Shown: positions 8,080 to 16,769, counted from the first letter of the stretch. The stretch is DNA of 64,000 bases from Anaeroglomus sp040306945 (GCA_040306945.1 JAWRKM010000003.1:102791-166790), one strand, 5' to 3'. The notes: a model not told the origin generated them from the letters alone. A program made the numbers and translations.

Positions 8080-10290
8080 TTACTTTGCTAATGTTACCTG
8101 AATCGGATTGGCCAGTCTGGCGGCAAAAGCAGACAGATACGCCTGCCAGACTTCGACTGTCTTAAAATCCAGTCCTTTATCCCAGCAGGCACCCGCATAG
8201 TACACAAACGGTTTGCCGCAGGATTGTTGGACAATACCAAGCAAATGGTCGTTCCGCTCCTTCAATTGCACCACGGTATCTGGAGTGAATACGATGCCGC
8301 AGCCAGTCATGCCGTTGATCTCATCCGGGGCAAACCAGTACGAAATCCACTTCTCGTCAGACTTGAGGGTTCTGGTATCCTGCCCGCCGCGGGTGACAAT
8401 GCCTGCAGCCAGAGCCAGCGGCCTGACCCCCTTGCAAGTCATCCGGCTTTCAATCCGATTGAGGTTGGAGCCTCTGTCAAGGCTGATGCGTTTGACTTCG
8501 CTGACAGTCACACCACCGGCATCCCAGGCATCATAGGTCAATTCAAATATGGTTCGGATAGGACCATTCGCCAGCTGTTTCCAATCCACAAAATTGCGGG
8601 ATAGAATGAGCTTGTCTTCGGCAAGAATCCCCAGGCCGCCGCAACCCAGCGTTGGACCAACTTTATAGCAATCCAGCCCTTCGCCATTATCGGTATGATA
8701 CGATTTCTTTTCCTTGATGTCCTTGTATAAATGCTCAATCATCGGCGTACGGACTTTCTTGACCCAGACGTCAATACCGGGACTGACTGTTTCCCATTCG
8801 AGGGCCTTGCTGTACATACGAAAAGCGATGCGGTCATTTTCCCAGGCAAAATCACCATACCGTTCCGGCACAAATCGCCCGTAGGTGATTTCCTGCGTCT
8901 GCGGTTTGCTGAATCCTTCCGGCAGCGGCATCACCCAGAAGGTCTTCTGCTGGCCAGGCGCCAAATGCGACTGGAACAGCAATTCATCTATCTTGCCATC
9001 GGCATTGTTGTCCACGGTTTGCGTCACAACGAATTGATTGGTCTTTAAATCAAAAACCGACACCTTATCTGGAGTAATAGTATGATTCTTCTTCAATATG
9101 TCCGACCAGCTCAGGCTGATGGTTTCATAATCCCGGAACTGTGCTGCGGGATTGGTTACACCGACTACCGCGGTCTGAATTCCGTGACGAATTGCAATTT
9201 TATAGACTTCACTGCCGGCATAGAGGAACGCCCCAACGCCATACACTTCAGTCTCGTCGGCAGAAGTCTTTCGGGGATCGGCCCCAATCTGCTGGACGTA
9301 TCCCAATTTACCATCTGCGTTGACGCAGCTCACAAGCCCTTGCCAGGCCTTCAGCACTGACGGCAGATAAGTCTTTTCATCAAGGATGCCGCGGTTGATG
9401 CCCCAGGCCAGCCCATAACAATAAAAGCCTGTACCGCTGGTCTCCGGCGCAGGGTAACTGGCCGGATCCAGCAGGCTGGAATGCCAGAATCCATCCGGCT
9501 GCTGAATAGCAATCAGGCGAGCGGCCATCTCTTTGTACAGCTTGACATATTTAGGCCGGTCCGGATAATCCTGCGGCAGGTATTCCAGCACACGAACCAG
9601 ACCGCCAAAGACCCAGCCATTGCCCCGCGACCAGAAGACCTTCTTGCCATTGGCTTCATGTTTGGCAAAATACGTATCATCTCGGAAATACAAGTGTTCT
9701 TCTTTGTCATACAGATAATCAGTCGTTGCCCACCACTCCTGATTCATAAAGTCGATATAGCGGGAATCTCCCGTAATCGCTCCAAGCTGCGCCCAGACCG
9801 GAGGCGCCATAAATAACGCATCACACCACCACCAGCGGTCCCTGCCTTTCTGCTGGCCGGTTTTGAGCGTTACCTCCGAAGGATTGGCCAGGATATGATC
9901 AAACCGGTCCTTTATCCCCTTGAGCATCTGCGGGTCTTTGTACAGATTATACAACTCCAGATACATCCAGCCGACACAATGATCGTCAGCATGATAAACT
10001 CGCTGATGCGGCTGCCAGTCCAGTTTCTGGCCGGTGCTCTTGAGCCATTCCATATATTTAGCATCTTCGGCCATCATCGCCCAGGCAGTAAATCCGGAAT
10101 ACAGTGCACCCTGCGTCCAGTCGGCAGGATGATGTTTGCTGGGGTTGGCAATCTGCCAGTCCGCAACCCTGGCCATGACCTCTTTGATTGCCTGCGGCTG
10201 GGCCTGGGACGGCAAAACCACTTTCGTTTTGGCCTTCATACACCCAGATACCAGCAAAGCCGCCATCAACAGCATAACCATTTTATTCAT
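8080..10290 (-). CDS. GH105-type hydrolase fused to a DUF4861 domain, lipoprotein
   Basis: 736 residues. Lipobox LLVSGC near residue 17. Residues ~30-370 form an alpha6/alpha6 barrel of the YesR/YteR type (RWWWCDALFMAPP with the candidate catalytic Asp; FWSRGNGWVFGGL). From about residue 380 to the end the sequence matches what I recall of DUF4861, a beta-rich domain often found next to pectin-degrading hydrolases (GLDCYKVGPTLGCGG, then SYWFAPDEINGMTGCG). The two parts are usually separate genes, so this is a fusion. Third GH105-like enzyme of the operon and first structural gene after the regulator. The role of the second domain is unknown; carbohydrate binding or a second hydrolase are both possible. 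Confidence 0.82.
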   Translation of the reverse strand: MNKMVMLLMAALLVSGCMKAKTKVVLPSQAQPQAIKEVMARVADWQIANPSKHHPADWTQGALYSGFTAWAMMAEDAKYMEWLKSTGQKLDWQPHQRVYHADDHCVGWMYLELYNLYKDPQMLKGIKDRFDHILANPSEVTLKTGQQKGRDRWWWCDALFMAPPVWAQLGAITGDSRYIDFMNQEWWATTDYLYDKEEHLYFRDDTYFAKHEANGKKVFWSRGNGWVFGGLVRVLEYLPQDYPDRPKYVKLYKEMAARLIAIQQPDGFWHSSLLDPASYPAPETSGTGFYCYGLAWGINRGILDEKTYLPSVLKAWQGLVSCVNADGKLGYVQQIGADPRKTSADETEVYGVGAFLYAGSEVYKIAIRHGIQTAVVGVTNPAAQFRDYETISLSWSDILKKNHTITPDKVSVFDLKTNQFVVTQTVDNNADGKIDELLFQSHLAPGQQKTFWVMPLPEGFSKPQTQEITYGRFVPERYGDFAWENDRIAFRMYSKALEWETVSPGIDVWVKKVRTPMIEHLYKDIKEKKSYHTDNGEGLDCYKVGPTLGCGGLGILAEDKLILSRNFVDWKQLANGPIRTIFELTYDAWDAGGVTVSEVKRISLDRGSNLNRIESRMTCKGVRPLALAAGIVTRGGQDTRTLKSDEKWISYWFAPDEINGMTGCGIVFTPDTVVQLKERNDHLLGIVQQSCGKPFVYYAGACWDKGLDFKTVEVWQAYLSAFAARLANPIQVTLAK

Positions 10291-10311
10291 ACAATACCTC
10301 CACTGTATAAG

Positions 10312-11055
10312 TTAATGTTTTCCCAAAGAACGTGACAATTGTTCTGCGGCAGCCTTCACAACGTCGGCGTTGTTCCAATGAATGCGGTCGGCTGGCCCGG
10401 TAATCCCTATGGCAGCCTGCAGTTCCCCCTGCATATCAAACACCGGTGCCGCCATACAGCGAACACCCTGGTGATATTCCTCGTCATCCCGAGAGTATCC
10501 GTCGCGACGAACCTGCTCGACCATGGACTTGAGTTCTTCGGGCGTAATCATAGTTTTGAGAGTGCGTCTGGCAGGATGGACCACGCTACAGAACTCATCA
10601 ATCCGTTCCGCATATAAATAGCTTAGGAATATTTTACCTGTCGCAGAGCAATGCAAGTCCGCCAGGGTTCCTGAACGCGAGGCAACGCGTATAGGATGAG
10701 GGCTATCGCAAACTTCCAGTATCAGGGAATGCCAGCCGCTCGGAATGGCTAAATGCGAGGTCTGACTGGTCTGGCGAGTTAACTCCTGCAGAACCGGAAC
10801 GGCCCGTTCCCGTAAATTCAGTTTACTGATAGCGAGCAATCCAATCTCAAACAGCACCGGCCCGGCAAAATACAGATTCCCTTTTTTTTGTGCCATATCT
10901 GTATGGCATAACGTCTTAAGAATACGAAATGCTGTGGTCCGCGGGATAGAAAGATGCTTTTCGAGAGCCGACGAGCTTAGCCCCTGCTCATTTTTAGCAA
11001 GAAGCCTGAGCACTTCTAAGGCTTTAACCAAGTTTGGAGTTAAATATTGTTCCAT
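10312..11055 (-). CDS. kdgR: IclR-family regulator, probable KdgR repressor of the uronate operon
   Basis: 247 residues. The N-terminal winged helix (about residues 5-65) has the recognition helix SSSALEKHLSIPRTTAFRIL. The C-terminal IclR effector domain includes LHCSATGKIFLSYL and RDDEEYHQGVRCMAAPVFD. In enterobacteria KdgR binds 2-keto-3-deoxygluconate and releases pectin-catabolic promoters. Here the gene heads the operon that makes and consumes that metabolite, so feedback control is likely. Its ATG lies inside one arm of the operator-like inverted repeat and no clear ribosome site is visible, so translation may be weak. Confidence 0.85.
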   Translation of the reverse strand: MEQYLTPNLVKALEVLRLLAKNEQGLSSSALEKHLSIPRTTAFRILKTLCHTDMAQKKGNLYFAGPVLFEIGLLAISKLNLRERAVPVLQELTRQTSQTSHLAIPSGWHSLILEVCDSPHPIRVASRSGTLADLHCSATGKIFLSYLYAERIDEFCSVVHPARRTLKTMITPEELKSMVEQVRRDGYSRDDEEYHQGVRCMAAPVFDMQGELQAAIGITGPADRIHWNNADVVKAAAEQLSRSLGKH

Positions 11056-11084
11056 ATATGAAATTTGATTTTCTTATATGGAAC
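11049..11084 (-). promoter_or_regulatory. Inverted-repeat operator, probable KdgR site
   Basis: Two perfect 10-base arms, GTTCCATATA at 11049-11058 and TATATGGAAC at 11075-11084, are separated by 16 bases. Each arm extends into a near-palindrome of its own (TTCCATATATGAAA and, on the other strand, TTCCATATAAGAAA). The element starts immediately downstream of the -10 box and covers the predicted transcription start and the kdgR start codon, an ideal place for a repressor. No second copy was found elsewhere in the operon. Confidence 0.7.
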
Positions 11085-11113
11085 TTTATACTCTTCAAAT
11101 CTTATGGTGTCAA
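11085..11113 (-). promoter_or_regulatory. Sigma-70-type promoter of the kdgR-uronate operon
   Basis: Minus strand: -35 TTGACA (11108-11113), 17-base spacer, -10 TATAAA (11085-11090). Near-consensus with ideal spacing. The expected start is around 11077, giving a leader of only about 22 bases. Confidence 0.75.
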
Positions 11114-11140
11114 TAAAAAAAGGGATGTCAATGCATCCCT
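11114..11140 (-). terminator. Rho-independent terminator of the histidine kinase gene
   Basis: Minus strand: hairpin AGGGATG/CATCCCT (11121-11140) followed by a run of T (complement of A at 11114-11120). It ends 24 bases after the kinase stop codon and just before the kdgR promoter, insulating the two units. Confidence 0.8.
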
Positions 11141-11163
11141 GGTAAAGTACATTCTCCTGAGAA

Positions 11164-11898
11164 TCAGTCTTTGATAGGAATAATTGCCGAGAGGCTGTTT
11201 TGACCCGCTGAACAATGCACGGAGATAACCCCTTCATGCTGGTTGGCGATTTGTTGTGCCAGCATCATTCCGATACCGGTACTGAACCGTTGCTTATGGG
11301 TTTCATGGGGCGTAAATATCTGCTTTTGAAACTCCGGCGTATAAGGGTCACCATTATCAGAGACACTAATTTCAAACTGGCTTTCAGAGGCAATATATCG
11401 GGTTTGAATGGTTACCATGCCTCCTTCTTCAGGAACCTGGTCAATTGCATTGAGCAGCATGTTCAAGGTCATCAATCCGATGCGTTCAGGGTCAATATTC
11501 ACCTCAGGCAACCCGGCATCTAACTGAGCCTGCAATTTGAATTTTTTAACCTGAGCGACAGATTTCAGCGAATTCAGCACGCGCTTGAGTTCCTCGTTAA
11601 GATTGCAGGAACATTTTTCAAGATTCTGCTTTTTGGTATAATCGAGAATGTCCATCAGATTCTTTTTCATTCGCTTAACGTTCTGACTCAAAATTGGCCA
11701 GCTCTTTTCGACTTTATCCATCTGCTTTAACTGGAAAGCATAATCAATTACTTCTGTCGCTCCGCCAACCATCTGAAGGATATTCTTCAGAGCATGAGAC
11801 AGCTCCCGGAGGGCCTTACCTGCCTTCGCATAATGTCTGTCTTTTTCATCCATTTGTGCGGATTGTTCGATAGATTCAAGCAATTCTACCTCGCTCAT
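11164..11898 (-). CDS. Soluble histidine kinase without sensor domain
   Basis: 244 residues from the ATG at 11898, seven bases after AAGGA; the frame extends upstream but without a ribosome site. The dimerisation helix has the phospho-acceptor His35 in RELSHALKN. The HATPase_c domain has an N-box around Asn146-Asn150 (LNMLLNAIDQ), a G1 box DNGD (181-184) and a G2 box GIGMMLA (208-214). There is no transmembrane segment and no PAS or other sensor domain, only about 25 residues before the H-box. No response regulator is encoded nearby, so it is an orphan. It may be controlled by protein contact. A terminator follows directly. Confidence 0.85.
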   Translation of the reverse strand: MSEVELLESIEQSAQMDEKDRHYAKAGKALRELSHALKNILQMVGGATEVIDYAFQLKQMDKVEKSWPILSQNVKRMKKNLMDILDYTKKQNLEKCSCNLNEELKRVLNSLKSVAQVKKFKLQAQLDAGLPEVNIDPERIGLMTLNMLLNAIDQVPEEGGMVTIQTRYIASESQFEISVSDNGDPYTPEFQKQIFTPHETHKQRFSTGIGMMLAQQIANQHEGVISVHCSAGQNSLSAIIPIKD

Positions 11899-12168
11899 GG
11901 CGAATTCCTTATATTGACTGGTTTGCCTATTAATTTCGTATCTGTTTTTCACCCTTTGATATCGAATATTTTGTATGCTTTCTTTATCGAAGAGTGAATA
12001 AAATCGATAGCGGGCCAGGCAGGAGTGGTTGCCGCAATACTGCTGTCCGATAATATATGGCCAAAATACCAACTCCGATATATGATGCTGCAAGAATTAA
12101 TTAACTGAACGGCATAATTAACCGATTCAATAGATATGCAGAATATCGTTTTTAAGCAGGATAAGCTT

Positions 12169-12486
12169 ATGTCTGATTTAAAAACAAAACGAATGGCCGC
12201 AGCGGAAATTCTGATTGTGCTTTTAATCATTGGCGCACTGGCTTCCATTTCCATGCCTCGGATGTCACACAGCGCAACACTGGACCGAGAGGCGGTCTGT
12301 AAATCCAACATCGAATTGTTAAATTCCGCCGTGGAATTATACAGCGAAGAAAAAGGATGCTACCCCGCCTCGATGGCCGACATCTTGAATAATAAGGAAT
12401 TTTTCCCCGCAGGTACACCCAAATGTCCTTTGGGCGGAACCTATATTCTCAAATCCGATCACAGCGTGGTTTGTTCTCATCCTTAA
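12169..12486 (+). CDS. Type II secretion/type IV pilin-like pseudopilin with unusual leader
   Basis: 105 residues from the ATG that follows AGGA at seven bases. The N-terminal hydrophobic helix EILIVLLIIGALASISMPRM is typical of pseudopilins, with Glu at +5. The C-terminal part has four cysteines (CKSN, GCYP, KCPL, VCSHP) and a GspG-like region PASMADILNNKEFF. The residue before the cleavage point, normally Gly, is Arg (KR|MAAAE), and +1 is Met instead of Phe. No secretion or pilus genes are nearby, so it is a stand-alone gene whose machine would be encoded elsewhere. Confidence 0.75.
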   Translation: MSDLKTKRMAAAEILIVLLIIGALASISMPRMSHSATLDREAVCKSNIELLNSAVELYSEEKGCYPASMADILNNKEFFPAGTPKCPLGGTYILKSDHSVVCSHP

Positions 12487-12877
12487 GCCATACAATGGGG
12501 CTTGATTTGTCATCCAATCCAAAGAAAAAGCCAGACCCCATACTGGAATCTGGCTTCGGAGGAGGGTGATGAAAAGCTCAATAATTGCACTTCTATATTT
12601 TATATTAACTTTTCGTAAAAATCCACTACACAATTATCGAAAACCTGCCACAAAAACTTTAAATTTTTTGCATCAGGCTGCAAGACCCACATTTTAGCCC
12701 TATTCGAGCTAAGAAAATTCTCCTGATTCAATAAAAGACCTTCAAACTCCCTTATTTTTTGCTTTTCCAACCCGAAGTTTTTTTGTTTTTGTGTAGAGTT
12801 TTGCACCCCCAATACGTCAATATGATTAAACGACAAGAATAGTCGCGATGTGTAAATATAGACAGTATGGGGTATTC
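12487..12877. other. Intergenic region between pseudopilin and FkbO-like gene
   Basis: 391 bases, AT-rich to the right. It holds the inverted repeat at 12528-12556. There is also a 42-codon frame from an ATG at 12569 (MKSSIIALLYFILTF...) preceded by GGAGGAGGG. The ribosome site is strong but the product is short and Lys/Asn-rich, so I do not call it a gene. A minus-strand frame (12600-12836, TTG start) was also not accepted. Confidence 0.4.
12528..12556 (-). terminator. Hairpin with minus-strand T tract
   Basis: Arms AAGCCAGA and TCTGGCTT around a 13-base loop. On the minus strand the hairpin is followed by TTTTT, so by sequence it would stop leftward transcription, although no convincing minus-strand gene precedes it. 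It may instead protect the 3' end of the pseudopilin message. Confidence 0.4.
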
Positions 12878-13978
12878 ATGGAATTTTTGAAGATATCCAA
12901 CCTTGATGTGGTTACGGTACCGCACTGCGGCGGCCGGGAGTTTTTTATCAATTCGCAGGACTATTCCGATTCAGACCAGGCTGATATTTTAAAACAGATC
13001 TCCAACTTCCTAAAAACCAATCAGGCCAGCAGTATAAGCTGCCGTGTTGCGATTCCCAAAGAAAGACAAATTCAAGTGGCTCATGCCCTCAAAAACGAAC
13101 TGCCGGAATTGATTTGCCCGATTACCTGGTTTACACAGTCTCCTGGAGACAAATGCCCCACGTTCGTTGTTCAGCTTCATGCCTTGTCTGGCTCTCCGAT
13201 TGAGGTGATACCCAATGGCAATTCACCAACAGGATGCATCTTCGAAGATAACCATGTTCGCTATTACCAACTGCATCTTTTCCCGGACAACAAACAGACA
13301 GACAATCAAACTCAGACCTATTCGGTGTTTCAGAAAATGGATACTGTATTACACAGTTGCGGGCTTGATTTTCATTCCACTGCCAGAACCTGGCTATATG
13401 CTCACGACATTCTATCCTGGTACGACAAGCTGAACCGGGCGAGAGATCGCTTCTTTACAGAAAAAGGTGTGTTTAAACACCGTATTCCAGCAAGTACGGG
13501 GGTGAGCTTATCCAATCCTCTGGATTATGCAATTCAGACAGAATTGCTGGCCGCTGTGCCGAAAAAGGGTTCTGTTCAAATCCGACCCGTGGAATCCCCC
13601 CTGCAATGCCCAGCCACACAATACCGTTCTTCATTCAGCCGGGCCATGGAAATTGTCACTCCCCAGCAAAAACGATTATATATTTCCGGAACTGCCAGTA
13701 TTGACCCGCACGGCAAGACGATTTTTCTGGACAATACACCAGGACAAATTGATCACACCATGAACGTTGTCAAGGCGATCCTGCAACATGTCGACATGGA
13801 GTGGAGGGATACGGTCAGGGCCATCGCTTATTTTAAGTCGAGAAAAGACTATCCCCTATTTGACCAGTGGCTCCAAATGCATAAGATCCCTTTGCCGCAT
13901 ATCAAACTCGAATGCGATATCTGCCGCAACGACCTGCTGTTCGAACTCGAGCTGGATGCGATTCAAACGTATCAATGA
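12878..13978 (+). CDS. Chorismatase/RidA-fold protein (FkbO/Hyg5-like)
   Basis: 366 residues from the ATG at 12878, which follows GGGG at five bases; an ATG at 12848 has no ribosome site. The overall pattern fits the FkbO/Hyg5/XanB2 chorismatase family, often annotated as pteridine-dependent deoxygenase-like. Landmarks are RTWLYAHDILSWYDKLNRAR (about 180-200), the following IPASTGVS, and a C-terminal YjgF/RidA-like half with YISGTASIDPHG and GQIDHTMNVVKAIL. Chorismatases hydrolyse chorismate to dihydroxycyclohexadiene or hydroxybenzoate acids. No aromatic or polyketide genes flank it, so the substrate is open. It converges on purH with a 7-base overlap. Confidence 0.7.
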   Translation: MEFLKISNLDVVTVPHCGGREFFINSQDYSDSDQADILKQISNFLKTNQASSISCRVAIPKERQIQVAHALKNELPELICPITWFTQSPGDKCPTFVVQLHALSGSPIEVIPNGNSPTGCIFEDNHVRYYQLHLFPDNKQTDNQTQTYSVFQKMDTVLHSCGLDFHSTARTWLYAHDILSWYDKLNRARDRFFTEKGVFKHRIPASTGVSLSNPLDYAIQTELLAAVPKKGSVQIRPVESPLQCPATQYRSSFSRAMEIVTPQQKRLYISGTASIDPHGKTIFLDNTPGQIDHTMNVVKAILQHVDMEWRDTVRAIAYFKSRKDYPLFDQWLQMHKIPLPHIKLECDICRNDLLFELELDAIQTYQ

Positions 13979-15585
13979 TAAAAATGCCGAACGCCGGTAA
14001 AGACCATCGCAATACCATATTTATCAGCACAGGCGATGACTTCATCATCTTTCTTTGAGCCGCCGGGCTGAATCACACAGGCGATTCCTGCTTTGGCCGC
14101 GTTTTCGACATTGTCTGGGAAGGGGAAGAAGGCATCTGAACCCATCGCCGCACCTTTGGCCATCGGGCCTGCCTGCTTAACCGCAAGCATGCCTGATTCC
14201 ACGCGATTCATCTGGCCGGCACCGACACCAACAAGGCATTTGTTGTTGACTAATGTGATCGTGTTGCTCTTGACATGCTTGGCTACCAGCCAGGCTATAC
14301 GCAAATCTTCCATCTGCTGGGGAGTGGGTTTCACTTTAGTGGGGAATGTCAAGGTCTCGGGCTGCCAGCCGACCAGATCGCGTTGCTGTACCAGCAGACC
14401 ACCCACGATGCAGCGGACATCATACTGGCGGGCATCCACCACCTTGCGGTCAATGGGGCCGGTTTCCAGCAGCCGAACCCGCTGGCCCCATTCCTTGAGC
14501 GTACGAATGGTTTGAATCGCATCCGCATCATAAGACGGGGCGACAATCACTTCGGCAAAAAAACCCGCCGCACCTTTGGCCTTGCCAAAGCGTGCATAGG
14601 ACTCCATAATCACCGTTGCGATATCTTTATCAACATTTCGATTCAGAGCAATAATCCCGCCAAAGGCACTGACTACATCCCCCAGATAGGCTCGCTCATA
14701 AGCTCTGATAATATCAGCATCCACCGAACATCCGCAGGGGTTCATGTGTTTGACCACCACGGCAGCCGGCTCATCAAATTCCTTAACCAGTTCAAATGCG
14801 GCATTGGCATCCATCAGGTTGTTGAAGCTGATCGGGGTAGTCGCTCCATCAATCAGCCGGGCGGTGCCCACGCTGACTTCTTTGGCATCGGAGAGCCGGT
14901 AGAATGCCCCCTTCTGATGCGGATTTTCACCGTAGCGAAGTTCCTGATCTTTCCTCAGCGTGATACTGAGCCTGTCGGGAAATACCTCGCCGGCCTGTTC
15001 GTTCAGGTATTTGGATATCGCTGCATCATACGAAGCCGTTAAGGCAAAAGCCTTACGGGCACACTGTTTGCGCAAAGCAAGGCTGATACAGCCATTTTTG
15101 GATTTCATCTCATCCAGCACCATCGGGTACTGTGATGGATCCGTAACAATCGTCACATACAGGTGATTCTTGGCTGCCGAACGAACCATGCTCGGTCCGC
15201 CGATGTCAATATTCTCGATGGCATCTTCGAATGAACAATTCGCCCTGGCCACAGTCTGTTCGAAAGGGTACAAATTCACGCAGACCAGGTCAATCGGCTC
15301 AATCTGATGCTGTTTCATGGCCGCAGCATGGTCGGCTTTATCACGCAGGGCCAGAAGCCCACCGTGAATTTTGGGATGCAAGGTTTTCACGCGACCGTCC
15401 ATCATCTCCGGAAAACCGGTCACCGAATCGACACTGACAACAGACAATCCCGCATCAGACAACGCTCTGGCCGTCCCGCCAGTGCTGATGAGAGTCACGC
15501 CCATCGCCGCCAGCTGCCGGGCAAAATCGACCACGCCAGTTTTATCGGAAACACTGATTAACGCTCGCTTGATTTGTACATCCAT
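13972..15585 (-). CDS. purH: Bifunctional AICAR transformylase/IMP cyclohydrolase
   Basis: 537 residues, normal length. It catalyses the last two steps of de novo purine synthesis: formylation of AICAR by 10-formyl-THF, then cyclisation to IMP. The N-terminal MGS-like cyclohydrolase domain begins ISVSDKTGVVDFA and has STGGTA and GRVKTLHPKIHGG. The transformylase domain includes RYGENPHQKGAFY, VVKHMNPCG and IQPGGSKKDDEVI. The start ATG at 15585 was chosen because family similarity begins there; the longer TTG-type frame (15660) runs back into the preceding gene. Probably co-transcribed with the beta-propeller gene 40 bases upstream. Confidence 0.95.
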   Translation of the reverse strand: MDVQIKRALISVSDKTGVVDFARQLAAMGVTLISTGGTARALSDAGLSVVSVDSVTGFPEMMDGRVKTLHPKIHGGLLALRDKADHAAAMKQHQIEPIDLVCVNLYPFEQTVARANCSFEDAIENIDIGGPSMVRSAAKNHLYVTIVTDPSQYPMVLDEMKSKNGCISLALRKQCARKAFALTASYDAAISKYLNEQAGEVFPDRLSITLRKDQELRYGENPHQKGAFYRLSDAKEVSVGTARLIDGATTPISFNNLMDANAAFELVKEFDEPAAVVVKHMNPCGCSVDADIIRAYERAYLGDVVSAFGGIIALNRNVDKDIATVIMESYARFGKAKGAAGFFAEVIVAPSYDADAIQTIRTLKEWGQRVRLLETGPIDRKVVDARQYDVRCIVGGLLVQQRDLVGWQPETLTFPTKVKPTPQQMEDLRIAWLVAKHVKSNTITLVNNKCLVGVGAGQMNRVESGMLAVKQAGPMAKGAAMGSDAFFPFPDNVENAAKAGIACVIQPGGSKKDDEVIACADKYGIAMVFTGVRHFYH

Positions 15586-15625
15586 GATTCTATGCTTTCG
15601 TTTCAAATGCTGACACCACTTTGAT

Positions 15626-16756
15626 TTACTTCGATTGGGCAGTCTGCGGTTTTGGCTCAATCGGCCTGACAGCCTGTACCTGCCCTTTGTCGCTGCTCAA
15701 ATAGAGCCACGAATCCGTCATATTCACCGCAACACGATTGACCCTGGCAATATTAATGGAAAGCTGTTCTTTACGCTGAGCATTATCCATCACCGACAAA
15801 ATACCCGGCTTGACATACACATAAACCCGCGAGCCGTGTTCGGCAAGTACCGCATATCCCGCCGGCAGATTCCAAACGGCTTTGCCGGTCTCTTTATCCA
15901 CGGCATAGACGCCGGTGTTGACGGTGTACAGGTACACACACGTCTTGCCCATCGTCAATGGCATCTCCACCTTATCCCCGGCAAAAAAAGGCTTCTCCCA
16001 GGCCTGAGTGCCTATCAGGGCATTCAACTTATACAGCTTGGTATCCAGGCCCGCTGCATAAATATACCCCTGATCCATCACCAGCGGTGCTCTCATCGGA
16101 CCAGACAGATTAAACTGCCAGACTTTGCGCCCGTTATCAGAATCCATGGCAATCACATTGCCCGCCTGGGTACTAAACCAGACCTGCATGTCCGAAGCAA
16201 TAACCGAATAGATGGGGGAATCGTTATCCGCCGACACCATAAACACACGAATACCTTCATCAACTGTATAGGCATACAAACGGTTGTCTGAACCGCAGAC
16301 ATAAGCATATTTGCGATTCCGGGCGATTCCTCCGTAGTTGCCACCGAGATTTTTCAGGATAACCGTCTCGGTAACCTGGCCGAAAGCCGGATCAAAGACG
16401 ACCATCTCCTGACCCACCAGAAAAACGCTTTTCTTGTCAAAATGCATCGGCGGCAGAATCGGCAGTCCGGGAACAGCCAACTGCAGCATAGAGCGCACCT
16501 GACCCGTAGTACGATCAATCGAAAACAAAAAGTTCTGGGTTGTTAATATATATAAATAATTGTCATAGACATATAAATTGTCGATCTTCTCATTCGGCTT
16601 CATAGGCAGATTGACCTGCCATCCGGTCTCCAGATCTGCCTTGCCCAGCAGCTCCGATGCAACCAGATAATCTCCCGGGGATGCCGACAATCCTGCTGCT
16701 AACACACCCGCCCCGCACAGTACAACTATTGCGATACCCATTTTCATCGAATTCAT
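15626..16756 (-). CDS. Exported PQQ-like beta-propeller repeat protein
   Basis: 376 residues with a Sec signal peptide (hydrophobic stretch about residues 6-22, then small residues). The rest is a string of blades with the pattern YxYAxDxxTGxxxW, for example SIDRTTGQV, AMDSDNGRKVWQF, KLNALIGTQAWEK and AVDKETGKAVWNL. This is the PQQ/BamB-like propeller fold used for protein-protein contact. No catalytic motif is seen, and quinone binding cannot be claimed. The gene follows a 98-residue unknown gene by 13 bases and precedes purH. GGAG lies seven bases before the start. Confidence 0.75.
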   Translation of the reverse strand: MNSMKMGIAIVVLCGAGVLAAGLSASPGDYLVASELLGKADLETGWQVNLPMKPNEKIDNLYVYDNYLYILTTQNFLFSIDRTTGQVRSMLQLAVPGLPILPPMHFDKKSVFLVGQEMVVFDPAFGQVTETVILKNLGGNYGGIARNRKYAYVCGSDNRLYAYTVDEGIRVFMVSADNDSPIYSVIASDMQVWFSTQAGNVIAMDSDNGRKVWQFNLSGPMRAPLVMDQGYIYAAGLDTKLYKLNALIGTQAWEKPFFAGDKVEMPLTMGKTCVYLYTVNTGVYAVDKETGKAVWNLPAGYAVLAEHGSRVYVYVKPGILSVMDNAQRKEQLSINIARVNRVAVNMTDSWLYLSSDKGQVQAVRPIEPKPQTAQSK

Positions 16757-16769
16757 CCGATTTCTCCGG

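Noticed and set aside
12600..12836. Minus-strand frame of 78 codons between the pseudopilin and the FkbO-like gene
   Set aside because: TTG start without ribosome site and an AT-rich, low-information sequence. Only a hairpin with T tract downstream speaks for it.
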